From Blastocystis hominis (taxonomy: Eukaryota; Sar; Bigyra; Opalinata; Blastocystidae), in contig NW_013171860.1 in NCBI RefSeq assembly GCF_000151665.1, positions 303,939-367,938 of the forward strand: a stretch of 64,000 nt of DNA, given 5' to 3'. Numbering within the stretch: position 1 is the stretch's first letter; every line of letters starts with the position of its first letter. Shown here one piece after another: positions 10,803 to 20,503 of this stretch. Position numbers and translations under genes: made by a program. A model generated the notes under the pieces. That model was given only the letters and a program-made list of their open reading frames with translations, was not told where the DNA came from and did not search any database.

Positions 10803-11761
10803 ATGCAGTTTATTAGCGAAAAGAAATCTAGCACCACAGCCGTCCCTATGAAACGCACAACGTACGTGTATATCGGATTTGGTTGATTGTTAGGGATCCG
10901 ATTGTGACTGGAAGTACGGTACTAGCAATGAAGTACAGAGACGGCGTGATGATGTGCACGGACACTTTAGGTAGGTGGTACGGACTCTGGTTGTTGTTTT
11001 AGCTTCCTATGGAAGTATGTCAATGTTTAAGAATGTACAGAGAATGTACGTGCTGAAGAATAATGTAATCATCGGATTTGATGGAGAATATAGCGACTTT
11101 GCCCACATTGTTGAAGAACTTGAGAAGATTCTGTACCTTCTGTGAATTCTGAATTGACGGGTAGGGATGAATCCATTTTCCAGGACGACAATTCTATGTT
11201 GACCGCTGCTTCCACATTCAACTTTTTGCGAGCTTGGCTGTACAACCAACGCACAAAGATGGAACCTCTCTGGAATACGATTGTCGTGATCGGCCTGGAG
11301 AACCAAAAGCCGTAAGTACTTGAGTGTTGTGAGTTGCGAAGAGCCCAAGCGTTCTTTCGCTTTGTACACGCTCGGAAAGATTGTCTTGTCAATCGTTGTG
11401 GAGCGATCGGAGCGATGATTCTGCTTCTGTTTCCGTTGACAGACATTAACCTGCATGTAGCTTCCTCGGCATCGTAGACAAACTGGGCGCCGCCTATGAG
11501 GAGAACTTCACCGCCACATCATTTGGATTGTATTTCTGCCTGCCGCTGCTTCGCTCCTTGTACCGAGAGGACATGACCGAGGAGGAGGCCCGTGCGACGT
11601 TGGAGGAGTGTGCTCGCGTTGGATATTATAGAAATTGCTATGCCAGCAATCGCGTAGGCGTAGATTGAGGGAATAAGGCGTAGATACAAATGGCGAAGGT
11701 GACGAACGAGGGATGCGTGATAAGTGATCCGTATGTGTTGGAGACGCGCTGGCTTGTCTAA
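10803..11761 (+). CDS. PSMB4: 20S proteasome subunit beta-7 (PSMB4 type)
   Basis: Non-catalytic beta subunit of the 20S proteasome core. Spliced protein: a short propeptide, then TDPIVTGSTVLAMKYRDGVMMCTDTLASYGSM (read in parts), YVLKNNVIIGFDGEYSDF, LWNTIVVIGL, FLGIVDKLGAAYEE and NRVQMAKVTNEG. TDPIVTGSTVLA is the PSMB4 version of the mature N-terminus and lacks the catalytic threonine arrangement of beta1, 2 and 5. Introns 10862-10893, 10971-11002, 11133-11164 and 11654-11683 are 30-32 nt. A fifth, 11312-11460, is 149 nt and an outlier. The stop TAA is at 11759-11761, followed 7 nt later by TGTTTGTT. Confidence 0.92.
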
Positions 11762-11768
11762 TTGTGTG

Positions 11769-11776
11769 TGTTTGTT
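11769..11776 (+). terminator. TGTTTGTT 3'-end motif of PSMB4
   Basis: Octamer 7 nt after the PSMB4 stop codon, implying an almost absent 3' untranslated region. Confidence 0.75.
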
Positions 11777-12031
11777 CGAGAAATGTGCGCGTGGTTTATA
11801 AGGCGCATGGTTTCGGATGCAATTTATTCGAAATGGAGTTATTTCCTAGAAAGATATGCAATGAAGTATGAAAATGTACAGAGATGAACTATTTCTCCAC
11901 ATTCCTAATTTCTGATTCAAAATGATATGAACTCTGTGCCTCAAACCGATCGATCCTACCTCCAACCCAATTTCATTCCCATTCTCCGCTTTCACGCATC
12001 TTTTCCATCCACTCGACCTTCAACATATTTC

Positions 12032-12039
12032 AACAAACA
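12032..12039 (-). terminator. TGTTTGTT 3'-end motif of the SANT gene
   Basis: Minus-strand octamer two nucleotides after the TGA of the SANT-domain gene. Confidence 0.75.
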
Positions 12040-12041
12040 GC

Positions 12042-13214
12042 TCATCCACCTCTCGGAACAAACTCACTGTATGGACTTCGGTAATGCGTTTTCCATGCAT
12101 AATAGTGACTACTAAACTTCCAGCTATAATAAAACTCGATGCACTCCTGCGTGCTCTTCGTCTTCACTGCCCTGCTAATATAATAAAACTCCTTCCCATA
12201 GACACAGATCGCTGCCTCAAACACAGCCACTTCGTACGGCGTCCATCGCTCTACGCTCGATTTCCCCGCGATTCCCTACCCAACGGAGAAACGGGGATGA
12301 GTTCCGACGACAGCTGTCCGAGGAGCTTCGCGCGGTCGAACAGATACTGCATGCCAAAAGTGGAAATGGAGTACCAGTTGGGTGTGGTGGAGTCCGTAAG
12401 GAATCGCGCTGCGCGTGTTGTAGATGCGACTGACGCAGCCGAGATAGTCCTCCATCTGCTGCCGCGACTGCCCGAGATACTTGCCGTGGTTGTTCGGGTG
12501 GAGACTTTTCACGTGCTGGAGCTCGGTCCAGGGCTCCGAGTCGAGGTCTGTGGGAGAATGAAGGAAGGAAGGAGAAAAGTACGGAGAGAGAGCGAGCAGT
12601 CGAGGCAAATGTTGGATTCGGGCTTTTTATCGGAGGCTTCCTTGCGATCCTGCTTTTTGGACTTGGAAGAAGGGGCGTCGGAGGGGTCGTGGTGGCTCGA
12701 GGACTCATCTGCAGGGGAAAAAGACTAAGGAAGGCTACGGGATTTGCGATTATCTTTGGAATGGTGGCTTTTGTCGGCTTTCGATGACTCCTTTTCTTGA
12801 GGTTTGTTTCGTTTGATAAATGCTCTTCTACCGGCATAAAAGAGCGATTTGAAAGGTTTACCGCATAATTGTTTGGCGCTTTGCGGCTTCGGGTCGAAAC
12901 ATGACCTTCCGAATATGCTCTATGATCTTTAATTGTTTATTCATTTTCAGATGTCTTTGTGTCAATTCTTTCCCAAAGCTCAACTCTTTGGTCGATGGAA
13001 CACGTGCTATTTCTTGCAGGTATCGAACGGCTTCAATAACATCTTCTACAGACTCAAACACAATAACACGAAAAAATACCCCGAGTATACTCTTGCGGCA
13101 TCGTATTAGAGAATGGACTCGTAGCTCGACCTGCCTGTTAGATAGATAGATACAATAAATTAATATCTAGTTAGAAAAATTGCCGATTACAAACTTTATG
13201 TGGATCCTTGCTCA
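12042..13214 (-). CDS. SANT/Myb-domain chromatin protein (MIER/CoREST-like C-terminus)
   Basis: The C-terminal part is a clear SANT domain: RWTPYEVAVFEAAICVYGKEF, YYISRAVKTKSTQEC, IEFYYSWK. This is the form found next to ELM2 domains in MIER, MTA and CoREST proteins, which bind histone tails and deacetylases. Upstream exons, joined by introns of 28-35 nt, encode SEPWTELQHVKSL, YLGQSRQQMEDYL and FDRAKLLGQLSSELIPV, then a Lys/Ser/His-rich linker and a helical stretch (SVEDVIEAVRYLQEIARV). A complete ELM2 domain is not evident. The C-terminal exons are secure. The first exon (ATG 13214) and the joint into the helical stretch near 13140-13190 are uncertain, and the N-terminal portion could belong to the neighbouring gene. 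Confidence 0.7.
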
Positions 13215-13735
13215 TGGTGAATGTGAAAATGGGAGCATTGGAGATATGGATTCTATCTCTGTCAAACTTGCGTCTTTGGTGATTTTGCAGAATTGTTGAC
13301 GAATCAATCCTATTTCCCTTTCAGTGTTATTAGCAGACCATTTCGCATATTGCAAAAATAGAACCTAGAAAAGTGACTCTGTTCCGTAATGACGCGTTCT
13401 TAACCATCGATTCCTATTCGGAGTGTTGTGGACACACGACCCCATTCAAACTCCGTATTCAAGTGTCTTCTCTGTACGAACCTTGGCGAAATCGAGATAG
13501 TAAAGTCCCATTCTAGAGCAGACACCGACCCAAGCATATTTCTTGTCAAACAGTTTAGCAGACAGCATAATCGATCCTGTGCGATCCACTTCCATTGGCG
13601 TGAGCTCGATAACACTATTCGAAATATCTCCTGTATATGTGTAAATATCCTTTGGCAAATGCGTAGGATGATGACCAGTTCCACGATTCCACGTTTCCAC
13701 ATAAGCTTCCAAGGTTATTCCATTTTCTAAAAGAT
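13211..13735 (-). CDS. Unrecognised protein
   Basis: I do not recognise this gene. The minus strand is open and protein-like over ITLEAYVETWNRGTGHHP, then ELTPMEVDRTGSIMLSAKLF and KKYAWVGVCSRMGLYYLDFA. Candidate introns of 38 and 40 nt near 13390-13450 lead to VLFLQYAKWSANNTEREIGL and a TGA at 13211-13213. That stop overlaps the ATG proposed for the SANT gene (ATGA). No ATG lies in frame at the 5' end; a 29-nt intron (GTGAAC to TTTAG) just upstream suggests another short exon, which would face the start of the succinyl-CoA synthetase gene. Exact bounds are a guess. Confidence 0.35.
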
Positions 13736-13747
13736 TGTTGTATTCGA

Positions 13748-15173
13748 ATGTTCACTCGCGGACTTATTGCTGCGTCGACTAAGACATACGTCAGCTCTGT
13801 CGATAGCCCTATTCTGAATATGATTTTGTAGATGCTGAAAATGGCTCCTAAAGCCGTGGGAGCTGTGCGAAACCTTAATATCCATGAATGGCAGAGCAAG
13901 CAGCTCATTCAAAAGTAGCGGATTGGGGGAGCTCACGATTTTAGATACGGAGGAAGAGCTCAGTCTGGAGAAGTGGCTTATTCTCCTGAGCGTTCAAAGG
14001 ACATTGCTCTGCAGCTGTGGAATCAGTGTAGGTTGTGTCTGTCTTGTGTCATCCGTAGTCCCTGGTTGTAAATTTGTGGTAAAGGCTCAGGTTCTTGCCG
14101 GAGGTCGTGGAAAGGGCCACTGGGAGAACGGCATGCAGGGAGGTGTGAAACTCGCCAAGACGTACTGGTGATGGGTGTGTTTGATGTCTAGCCCCGATGA
14201 AGTGTACGCCATCGCTCAGGAGATGATCGGCCACAAGCTGATCACCAAGCAGACCGGTGCGAAGGGCATCAACTGCAACAAGGTGATGGTGTGCGGTGCC
14301 GTGAAGATTCTTAAAGAATTCTACCTGGCGATCCTGCTGGACCGCGCGATGGGCTGCCCCATGATCATCGCGACCTCGCAGGGAGGCATGGGCATTGAGG
14401 AAGTGGCTCAGAAGTGCCCGGAGTGCCTGTTCAAGATCCCCATTTCGGTGAAGAACGGTCCCACCAAGGAGCAGCTGGCCAAGCTGGCGTCCGACCTGGG
14501 TCTGCAGGGCGATCTGGCGAAGGACTGCGCCGCGAACGTGCAGGCGCTGTACAACGTGTTCGACCGCTGCGACTGTACGATGGTGGAGATCAACCCGCTG
14601 GGCGTGATCGAGACCCCCACGGACGAGCAGGTGGTCTGCTGCCTGGACGCCAAGCTGCAGTTCGATAACGACGCGGAGTTCCGCCAGCGCGACATCTTCG
14701 CGATGCGCGACAAGAGCCAGGAGGACCCGCGCGACGTGCGCGCGTCGATGGCCGGACTGAACTACATCGGTCTGGAGGGCAACATCGGCTGCATGGTGAA
14801 CGGAGCCGGTCTGGCCATGGCCACCATGGATACCATCAACTACTTCGGAGGTAGCGCCGCCAACTTCCTCGATGTGGGCGGCAACGCCAAGAAGGAGCAG
14901 ATCTCCGAGGCGCTGCGCATTCTGCGCTCGGACGCCCACGTGAAGTCCATCCTCATCAACATCTTCGGAGGAATCATGCGATGCGATGTGGTCGCCCAGG
15001 GTATCGTGGAGGCTGCCCGCGAGGCCGCGCTCGACATCCCTCTGGTGGTGCGTCTGGAGGGAACCAACGTGGAGAAGGGAAAGCAGATCATCAAGGAGAG
15101 CGGACTGAACATTATCCCCGCCGACGATCTCGGCGATGCGGCCAAGAAGGCGGTGGCTTCTGTGAAGGCCTAA
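13748..15173 (+). CDS. Succinyl-CoA synthetase beta subunit
   Basis: Makes succinate and ATP or GTP from succinyl-CoA by substrate-level phosphorylation; in anaerobic protists it works with acetate:succinate CoA-transferase in the mitochondrion-related organelle. Evidence: LNIHEWQSKQLIQKYG, then the ATP-grasp strand KAQVLAGGRGKGHW, KLITKQTGAKG, NKVMVCGAVK, SQGGMGIEEVA, EINPLGVIE, DNDAEFRQRDIFA, GLEGNIGCMVNGAGLAMATMD (read in parts), NFLDVGGNAK, INIFGGIMRCDVVA and PLVVRLEGTNVEKG. These are near-complete matches to the beta subunit. The first exon starts MFTRGLIAAS, which looks like an organelle-targeting peptide. The introns are 42, 30, 31 and 30 nt. From about 14250 the coding region is GC-rich and intronless. 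TGTTTGTT lies 31 nt after the stop. Confidence 0.93.
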
Positions 15174-15203
15174 GTGTGTTACCGTATATCAATTGCATTG
15201 CGA

Positions 15204-15211
15204 TGTTTGTT
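15204..15211 (+). terminator. TGTTTGTT 3'-end motif of the succinyl-CoA synthetase gene
   Basis: Octamer 31 nt downstream of the TAA stop. Confidence 0.75.
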
Positions 15212-15617
15212 GGAGGAAAGAAGGAAAGGGAATATTTGGATGGTCACGATCTCTATCTGTTGGCTAGCGGACTTTGTATGTTGGTGCAGCATAGAGCAGG
15301 AAAAATTAATAATAATATATGATGTCTTTTGGCTTTTCTTTGAGAATAACTCGCCAATCGAATTCTATTAAGAAAAACGATTCCTAATCGCGATAATCTA
15401 CTCTTTAGATCATTGCCCTTTTATTTTTAGCAACCTCCAACTTCGTTCCCTCTTTCCTGCTATTTCGAGTCCTACCTCTCTCAAGGGGAAACGGAGAATA
15501 AGACCCGATTTAAATAGCCCCAAATGTTCCAAATCGTATAGGAAAAATGAACCGGCCCTAATTATTAGGGACACTATTTCAGTCGTTCTCTCACTATTCT
15601 CCATTCTTTCTCACATC
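15212..15617. other. Intergenic spacer, 0.4 kb
   Basis: AT-rich spacer between the 3' end of the succinyl-CoA synthetase gene and the DP gene. I see no protein-like reading frame, RNA gene or repeat; it presumably holds the DP promoter. Confidence 0.5.
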
Positions 15618-16480
15618 ATGGAAGACAAGCACATCCTTCTTCCTTATATATCTCCTGAAGTTAATACAATGGTTTCAAGTACCTCCTATGGGCAGGGATT
15701 TTATTTTCAGACACTTATTGGAGTGGTGTTGATCCCTCGATATTTTTACCTGAAACAACAGAGTCGACTGAGGGCGAGTCTGTGGAGTCCTCCCCCACGC
15801 TCTCCCCGACCGAAGCTGTTGAAAGACGATCCCCCGTGACGACAATTCAAGAATACAGCCGCTTGGTTATTGACTGCATGAAGAGGGGAAAGAAGATGAA
15901 CACCACAGAAGTGGCCCGCACCATTCTCAGCTCTGTTCGCCCCAAACCTGCTTCTCTGGTAGGATGATGAGGCTGGCGAGCGTAACAATCAGACTGTCAA
16001 TATTCGAAGACGCGTCGGAGATGCTTTGAGTGTGTTGGCCGCGATTAACTATGTGAAGAAGGTTGGCAACGGGTATATCTGGATTCGAGATAACGGTTCT
16101 CAATGCCACACCGAGTTGGATAGTTTGCACTTCTCGCTGTGTTTCACGTATAGAAATGAAGAAAGAAGTCAGTCTTCTGGAACTCAAACTAGAGGAGAAA
16201 AGACGCAAGCTGCAAGCTCTCATTGCTCAGGTTCGAATTCATTTCAACATTTAATATGCAGAGAAAGCAAAGGCAGATGGAAACACAACTACAAAACTCC
16301 ACATTCACTTCGCCGATCCCTGATGAGTGTTCGATCAGTCTGGACACTCCCTCGGTTCACGAAGAGAGCGAGCCCTCATTCCATTCCATTTCTGTACCTG
16401 AATTTACCTTCTCGGATCTACCATCCCTGTGTGAGCCTGAAAGTTGTCTGCCGAACGACGACTTTGCGCTGTTTACGTAA
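15618..16480 (+). CDS. DP-type dimerisation partner of E2F
   Basis: Transcription factor of the E2F/DP winged-helix family, which controls cell-cycle genes as an E2F-DP heterodimer. Introns of 28-32 nt (for example the one ending at 15710 and one near 15940-15966) are removed. The protein then reads EYSRLVIDCMKRGKKMNTTE, VARTILSS, then NQTVNIRRRVGDALSVLAAI and NYVKKVGNGYIWI. The RRRVxDALxVLxAxNxxxK signature is the DNA-recognition helix region of DP proteins. A Lys/Glu/Leu-rich coiled coil follows (MKKEVSLLELKLEEKRRKLQ), fitting the DP dimerisation segment, then a Ser/Glu/Pro-rich acidic tail to TAA 16478-16480. DP is preferred to E2F because of the DP-like post-helix sequence, but the two are close. 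Confidence 0.82.
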
Positions 16481-16620
16481 GACTGGACTGAGAAATTGAT
16501 GGGTAGACCCCACTTTTCTTCCATTTCAAGATCATCTTCTTTTGGGTTTTTTGGAGAGCTGGAAGACTCGAACTAGTTGAGTTTTGTAGTTTTTCTATTT
16601 TAGTTGGAACGTAATTCCCA

Positions 16621-16628
16621 TGTTTGTT
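16621..16628 (+). terminator. TGTTTGTT, probable 3'-end motif of the DP gene
   Basis: Octamer 140 nt past the DP stop and 13 nt before the ATG of the next gene. This is the longest stop-to-motif distance in the window, so the assignment is less sure. Confidence 0.5.
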
Positions 16629-16640
16629 TTAAACACTTCG

Positions 16641-18263
16641 ATGGAAGTCGTGAGTGAGACGAATGGAGCGTTGGAGGCGTGCCTAAAATTGCTACGTGGA
16701 AGCAAGGACGAACAAAAGTTCGCGGGATTGTTAATGGCATCAAAGCATTTGAAGCCCGAGGTAGGAGCAATCCACTGTGGTTTATAATCGATCTAGAAGG
16801 ATGAAATGCTCACAAAAGAGATGCTCGACGAACGGAGTAAAACTTTGATATTTCAAATGAATTCTAGCTTCCAGCATTTTTCATGCTATTGGTCTCCCGT
16901 TTTTAGAGCGGTTGCTAAAGAGTAACAAGGATGACACGTATTGTGATGTGGCTGTGTCCCTTCTAGTCAAGTAGGTCAAGAGACTTTCGTTCAGAATAGT
17001 TTTTGTGATAATCCAAGTCTTCACAAGGAGATTGTCCAGCTCATCGTTCCTCTGATTCAGCTTCTCTGTAAATCCGAAAATGACACGATTCGCGGCGATA
17101 TCGTCACAATTCTCTCAGCCCTAGCCGGCGATTCCTCTCTTCTTGCTGTATTTCTCTCTCTTTCAATCCGAATTTCAGTTTCTTAGCAATAAAATCGTCG
17201 TTTCCTCGCTTTTGACGCATATCAAACACATTCTCTCTCATGATGTCTCTTCGTCCTTAAAAGAATCGTATATTCACCAAACTTTTTCTTATTCCCAGTT
17301 CTATTTCCCTGTTATTTTACCTTCTTCAGCATTATCCTGCCTCCCAAGCCACGTCTCCCCTTCTTTTGGAATTCCTAAAATTGGTCTGTTTTTGCCCGTT
17401 GATCGAATCCTACGGGTTGTTTCCCTCGCTTTCTCTGTTTGTTTCTCTCCATCCTACAATTTCCTCCACGCTTTCCCACTCCATTTTGTTCCACCTCCAC
17501 TTGCTTTTTTCCCGCCTTTTCACTCACAAAATGCCGAAGGAGCGTCGAGCTGATTTGTTTGAGCTCGTTTGGACGCTGCTTCGCGAATTTGGTTTTGATT
17601 GGCTGAACGAATCGCTGGAAGGAAAGCAAGGCGAAGTTTCGGATTTAGAAAAAAGCGTAACGAACGAAAAACTTACGATCTTAATTACGAAACTGAGTAG
17701 CGTGGAGGTGCGCGTAGAATTGGATTATTTTTACAAAGACGTTGTGAACACGTACGAAAACGTGAAAGACAAAAATAGGGAAAATCGGAAAGACGCCAGT
17801 CGATTGTTGTTTGTGAGAGCACTCTACTCGATGTGAGGTGTAGAGTTGTTTACAAATCGTCATGCTCATTATGAAAGAAGTCGGCGAGAGTGTCGAAACA
17901 ACCAATCGTTTTTATTCTTATTTTTGAACGATTATGCATTGTAGCCTTCACTCAGTTTGATTATGACACGGTAATCGAACTCAGTACTGCGTGGGCGGAC
18001 GCTCTGCGCTGTGTGAAAGAGTTTATTTCGCTGGCATTGGGCGTTACAAAAACAGACATGTATTTACATCAATATAGCCGTTATGAACTAGATATAAAAA
18101 AGAGTGGAAAGAAAATGACGAGTTCCGCATCATGAACGAAGTCTTGGAGTATTGCGCGCTGTTTATCCACGATTGTCTTCAAGAATTCCCGGAAGAGATC
18201 GACGACGATGCGATGATCGAAGACCTGCTGAATTGGCACGAACAAACGCAATTTCACCTGTGA
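16641..18263 (+). CDS. Neurochondrin-like HEAT/armadillo-type protein
   Basis: Spliced N-terminus: ALEACLKLLRGSKDEQKFAG, LLMASKHLK, then SIFHAIGLPFLERLLKS and CDVAVSLLV. This matches the start of neurochondrin (LExxLxxLRxAKxDxExFAALLLVTK..IFDAVGFxFxxRLL..LxVALLACF). In animals neurochondrin is a helical-repeat scaffold that also takes part in cytosolic delivery; its role in protists is unknown. Introns of 29-36 nt split the first part. The middle is a long Leu/Ser/Phe-rich helical exon, and the C-terminal part is acidic. The splice between about 17830 and 17900 is not resolved, because the open frame stops at 17834 and resumes near 17878, so the C-terminal third is less certain. The gene is convergent with the ARA6-like Rab. 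Confidence 0.68.
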
Positions 18264-18297
18264 GATGTTAAGAGATGTTACGAAATGTTACGAAATG

Positions 18298-19067
18298 TTA
18301 TGAAATCTTTGAAGCGTTCTGAGCTGTTTGAAACCAAACACAAAACAGAATATGAATGACTTTCACCGATCCATTATAGGCATTGATCGTTTTATACGCG
18401 ATTACGGCCGCCTTGCAGAACACTTCGGAAATATTCTCCCCACTCTTTGCGGAACATTCGATTGCTTCAAACTGATTGGCTGCAGCATAATGAATGATGT
18501 CTTCCGATTTGACTTTCCGGTTCGCCGAATCAATTTTATTACCAACAATCAGAACCTGGACGTTCGGACTCACTTCTAATAGACAGTTAAGCCACTCATC
18601 CATGTTCGAGGCCGAATCTAAATCTGTAACATCGTAAACAAGAAGCCCAATCACGGCCTCTCGCAGGAAAAAGCGCGTAACGGAACGATACTGCTCTTCT
18701 CCGGCAGTATCCCAAATGTGAAGCCTATCCTTCATATCTTATGATCGATCTGTACTTCACGGTCACCTCTTCTCCGTCCTCACGTTGGAGAACCATATCT
18801 TTTGAAGCAAACGCAGAACCGATTGTGAGCGCATGGGCGGCTGTAAATGTGTTTTCTGTAAACCGCTTTACAATGCTATTCCTCAGAAATCATGCAGATT
18901 CATACCTAGACTTGCCTACTGCACGATCTCCAAGGAGGACGATCTTATAGGCTTCAGGAAGAACCTCCTTGCTTTCGTCATTATCCACAGGAATATCAAT
19001 CGGCGCACTCTACCCATGATTCCACAAGCGTTTTTTTCACTTTTTCTTTTCCAGAACAGTTCCCCAT
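18298..19067 (-). CDS. Rab5-family GTPase of ARA6/RABF1 type with N-terminal acylation signal
   Basis: The first exon encodes MGNCSGKEK; a 31-nt intron then leads into SAPIDIPVDNDESKEVLPEA and YKIVLLGDRAVGKSSIVKRF. G motifs: GDRAVGKSS, HIWDTAGEEQYRSVTRFFLR, GNKID, ECSAKSG. MG followed by Cys3 is a signal for N-myristoylation plus palmitoylation. The C-terminus lacks the CC/CXC prenylation motif and ends ...KTINAYNGSVKV and a short hydrophobic run, or stops a little earlier. This combination defines ARA6 (plant RABF1) and its protist relatives, which act on endosomes. The effector loop is divergent (AHALTIGSAF). Introns: 31 nt after MGNCSGKEK, 30 nt inside the P-loop region (KSS), 31 nt before LHIWDTAG. 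Confidence 0.82.
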
Positions 19068-19143
19068 AGTATTTGGTACAAGTTCGAATCAAAGAAGGAA
19101 AAAAACGGAAACAAAATTGTAGGTCGCAGCTATCATTCGTACA

Positions 19144-19151
19144 AACAAACA
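19144..19151 (-). terminator. TGTTTGTT 3'-end motif of the She9 gene
   Basis: Minus-strand octamer (inside a TTTGTTTGTTTG run) 22 nt past the TGA at 19174-19176. Confidence 0.75.
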
Positions 19152-19173
19152 AGGATCCAAACCAAAACTAAAT

Positions 19174-20470
19174 TCACGCACGAAAGCCGAATAATCCGAG
19201 CAAGAACAGCATGCCGACTACCAAAAGTTCTTCATTGATCAATAGTTTCTAGAGATAACGCATCGCACCCGTTCCTACGTATTCCGAATCTTCTGTCACG
19301 CTGTTATTCACGATTGGAGGAACAGCAGGAACAACATCCGTATTCGCATTGAGATCTTTCTTTTCTGTTTCGTTTTCGTTTTTCTTTTCATTTTCGCTTG
19401 CTGTTTCTTTCTTTTCTTCACTGCATGCTACAATTTGCTTCGCTGACTGCTCTTCAGTCGCCCCTTTCACTTCCCTAGGTGGATCTTGTGGCTTTTCCGA
19501 AACGAATTTGTGGATTTCTTGGAGTGTTTCATTCGTTTCTGCCCACATCTCAATGTGATGATTCTAGAAAACGTGTACCTGCTCTTGGGTAGCTTGAATG
19601 GACTCTACTTGTTTTGAGAGAGCATTCTATCTAATGAAAACGAGCATCTACGCTACATTCGACGAAATGGTGTTTTCCATGTTTTTTCGAATTCTCTTTC
19701 GATCGTATCGCGTATAACAGAATGTGAGGACGTTCAAAAACAACATTGCAATATACGAATACTGACCCAGTCTTCGAATCTTCTGTTCCCACGCTCGTTC
19801 CTCATAATATCGCTTGTAAATCTTCTCTTTGTAGTCTTCCAGCTGCTTCTTCTGCGTTTCAAACAGTCTACGGAACACGGAATGCCCTCGATTACTCTTG
19901 GTAGTCCTTCCGAAGGCTCTCTAAGGGAGTTTCCCATTCGTTCTCGTTGGCTACCAATTCGGCGAGACGCTTGTTTTCCTCGGTGGTTCGTTTGGGCTTT
20001 GCCAGGAGTCCTGAGCGTTCCAATTGCAGCTGCATCACTTTTTGCTGCTTATTCTACTCTTTAGGTTGAGAATGCAATACTGTACCATATAAGAAGCGTT
20101 TAGATCTCTCAGCTCTTGCGTAGTTTTCTCAAAGGTTCGTTCTGACTCAATCACTGCCTTTTCCATCTCCGTGATTTGGTCGTACCCCGTTGTTTTATTG
20201 ATAACGTCGCTGGACCAATCGATAAATTGATTGAACCGAACCGAACTCTTGGATTTTGCTTCTGCGAGTTTTTTCTCCATTCTTTGCTTTTACGGCCTAC
20301 AATCAATTCTACTCTTTTAGATAGGGCTCCGAATTTGCTTTTAACTCACCCGCTTTCTTCTTGAGCACATCGAGAGAGCTCTGCGACTTTGCCTCTTTCG
20401 CTACACCTAACCATTCCCTTTTCTCCCTCCTACAGAAGTGTCTGCACCAGCACGCTGCCCTCGCCAACAT
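19174..20470 (-). CDS. She9/Mdm33-like mitochondrial inner-membrane protein
   Basis: She9/Mdm33 proteins are coiled-coil inner-membrane proteins that control inner-membrane shape. Assembled from eight introns of 28-33 nt, the protein starts MLARAACWCRHFS, a plausible targeting presequence. It contains NKTTGYDQITEMEKAV, which matches the family's N-x-x-TGYxxIxxMK block, a long coiled coil (ERTFEKTTQELRDL, KQQKVMQLQLERSGL), then KRYYEERAWEQKIRRLGQYS followed by a membrane segment, the strongest family signature. A Glu/Lys/Asn-rich loop and a second membrane segment at the very C-terminus (LLVVGMLFLLGLFGFRA) follow. The ATG is 15 nt past the 3'-end motif of the upstream gene. Confidence 0.78.
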
Positions 20471-20484
20471 GCGCACAATTTTCC

Positions 20485-20492
20485 AACAAACA
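20485..20492 (-). terminator. TGTTTGTT 3'-end motif of the 5-phosphatase gene
   Basis: Minus-strand octamer 11 nt past the TAG at 20504-20506 and just upstream of the She9 start codon. Confidence 0.75.
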
Positions 20493-20503
20493 GGTTCCAC
20501 AAT

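Noticed and set aside
18263-18300. Short GATGTTACGAAAT repeats between the neurochondrin-like and Rab genes
   Set aside because: There are only three or four imperfect units of about 11 bp, too little to call a functional repeat.
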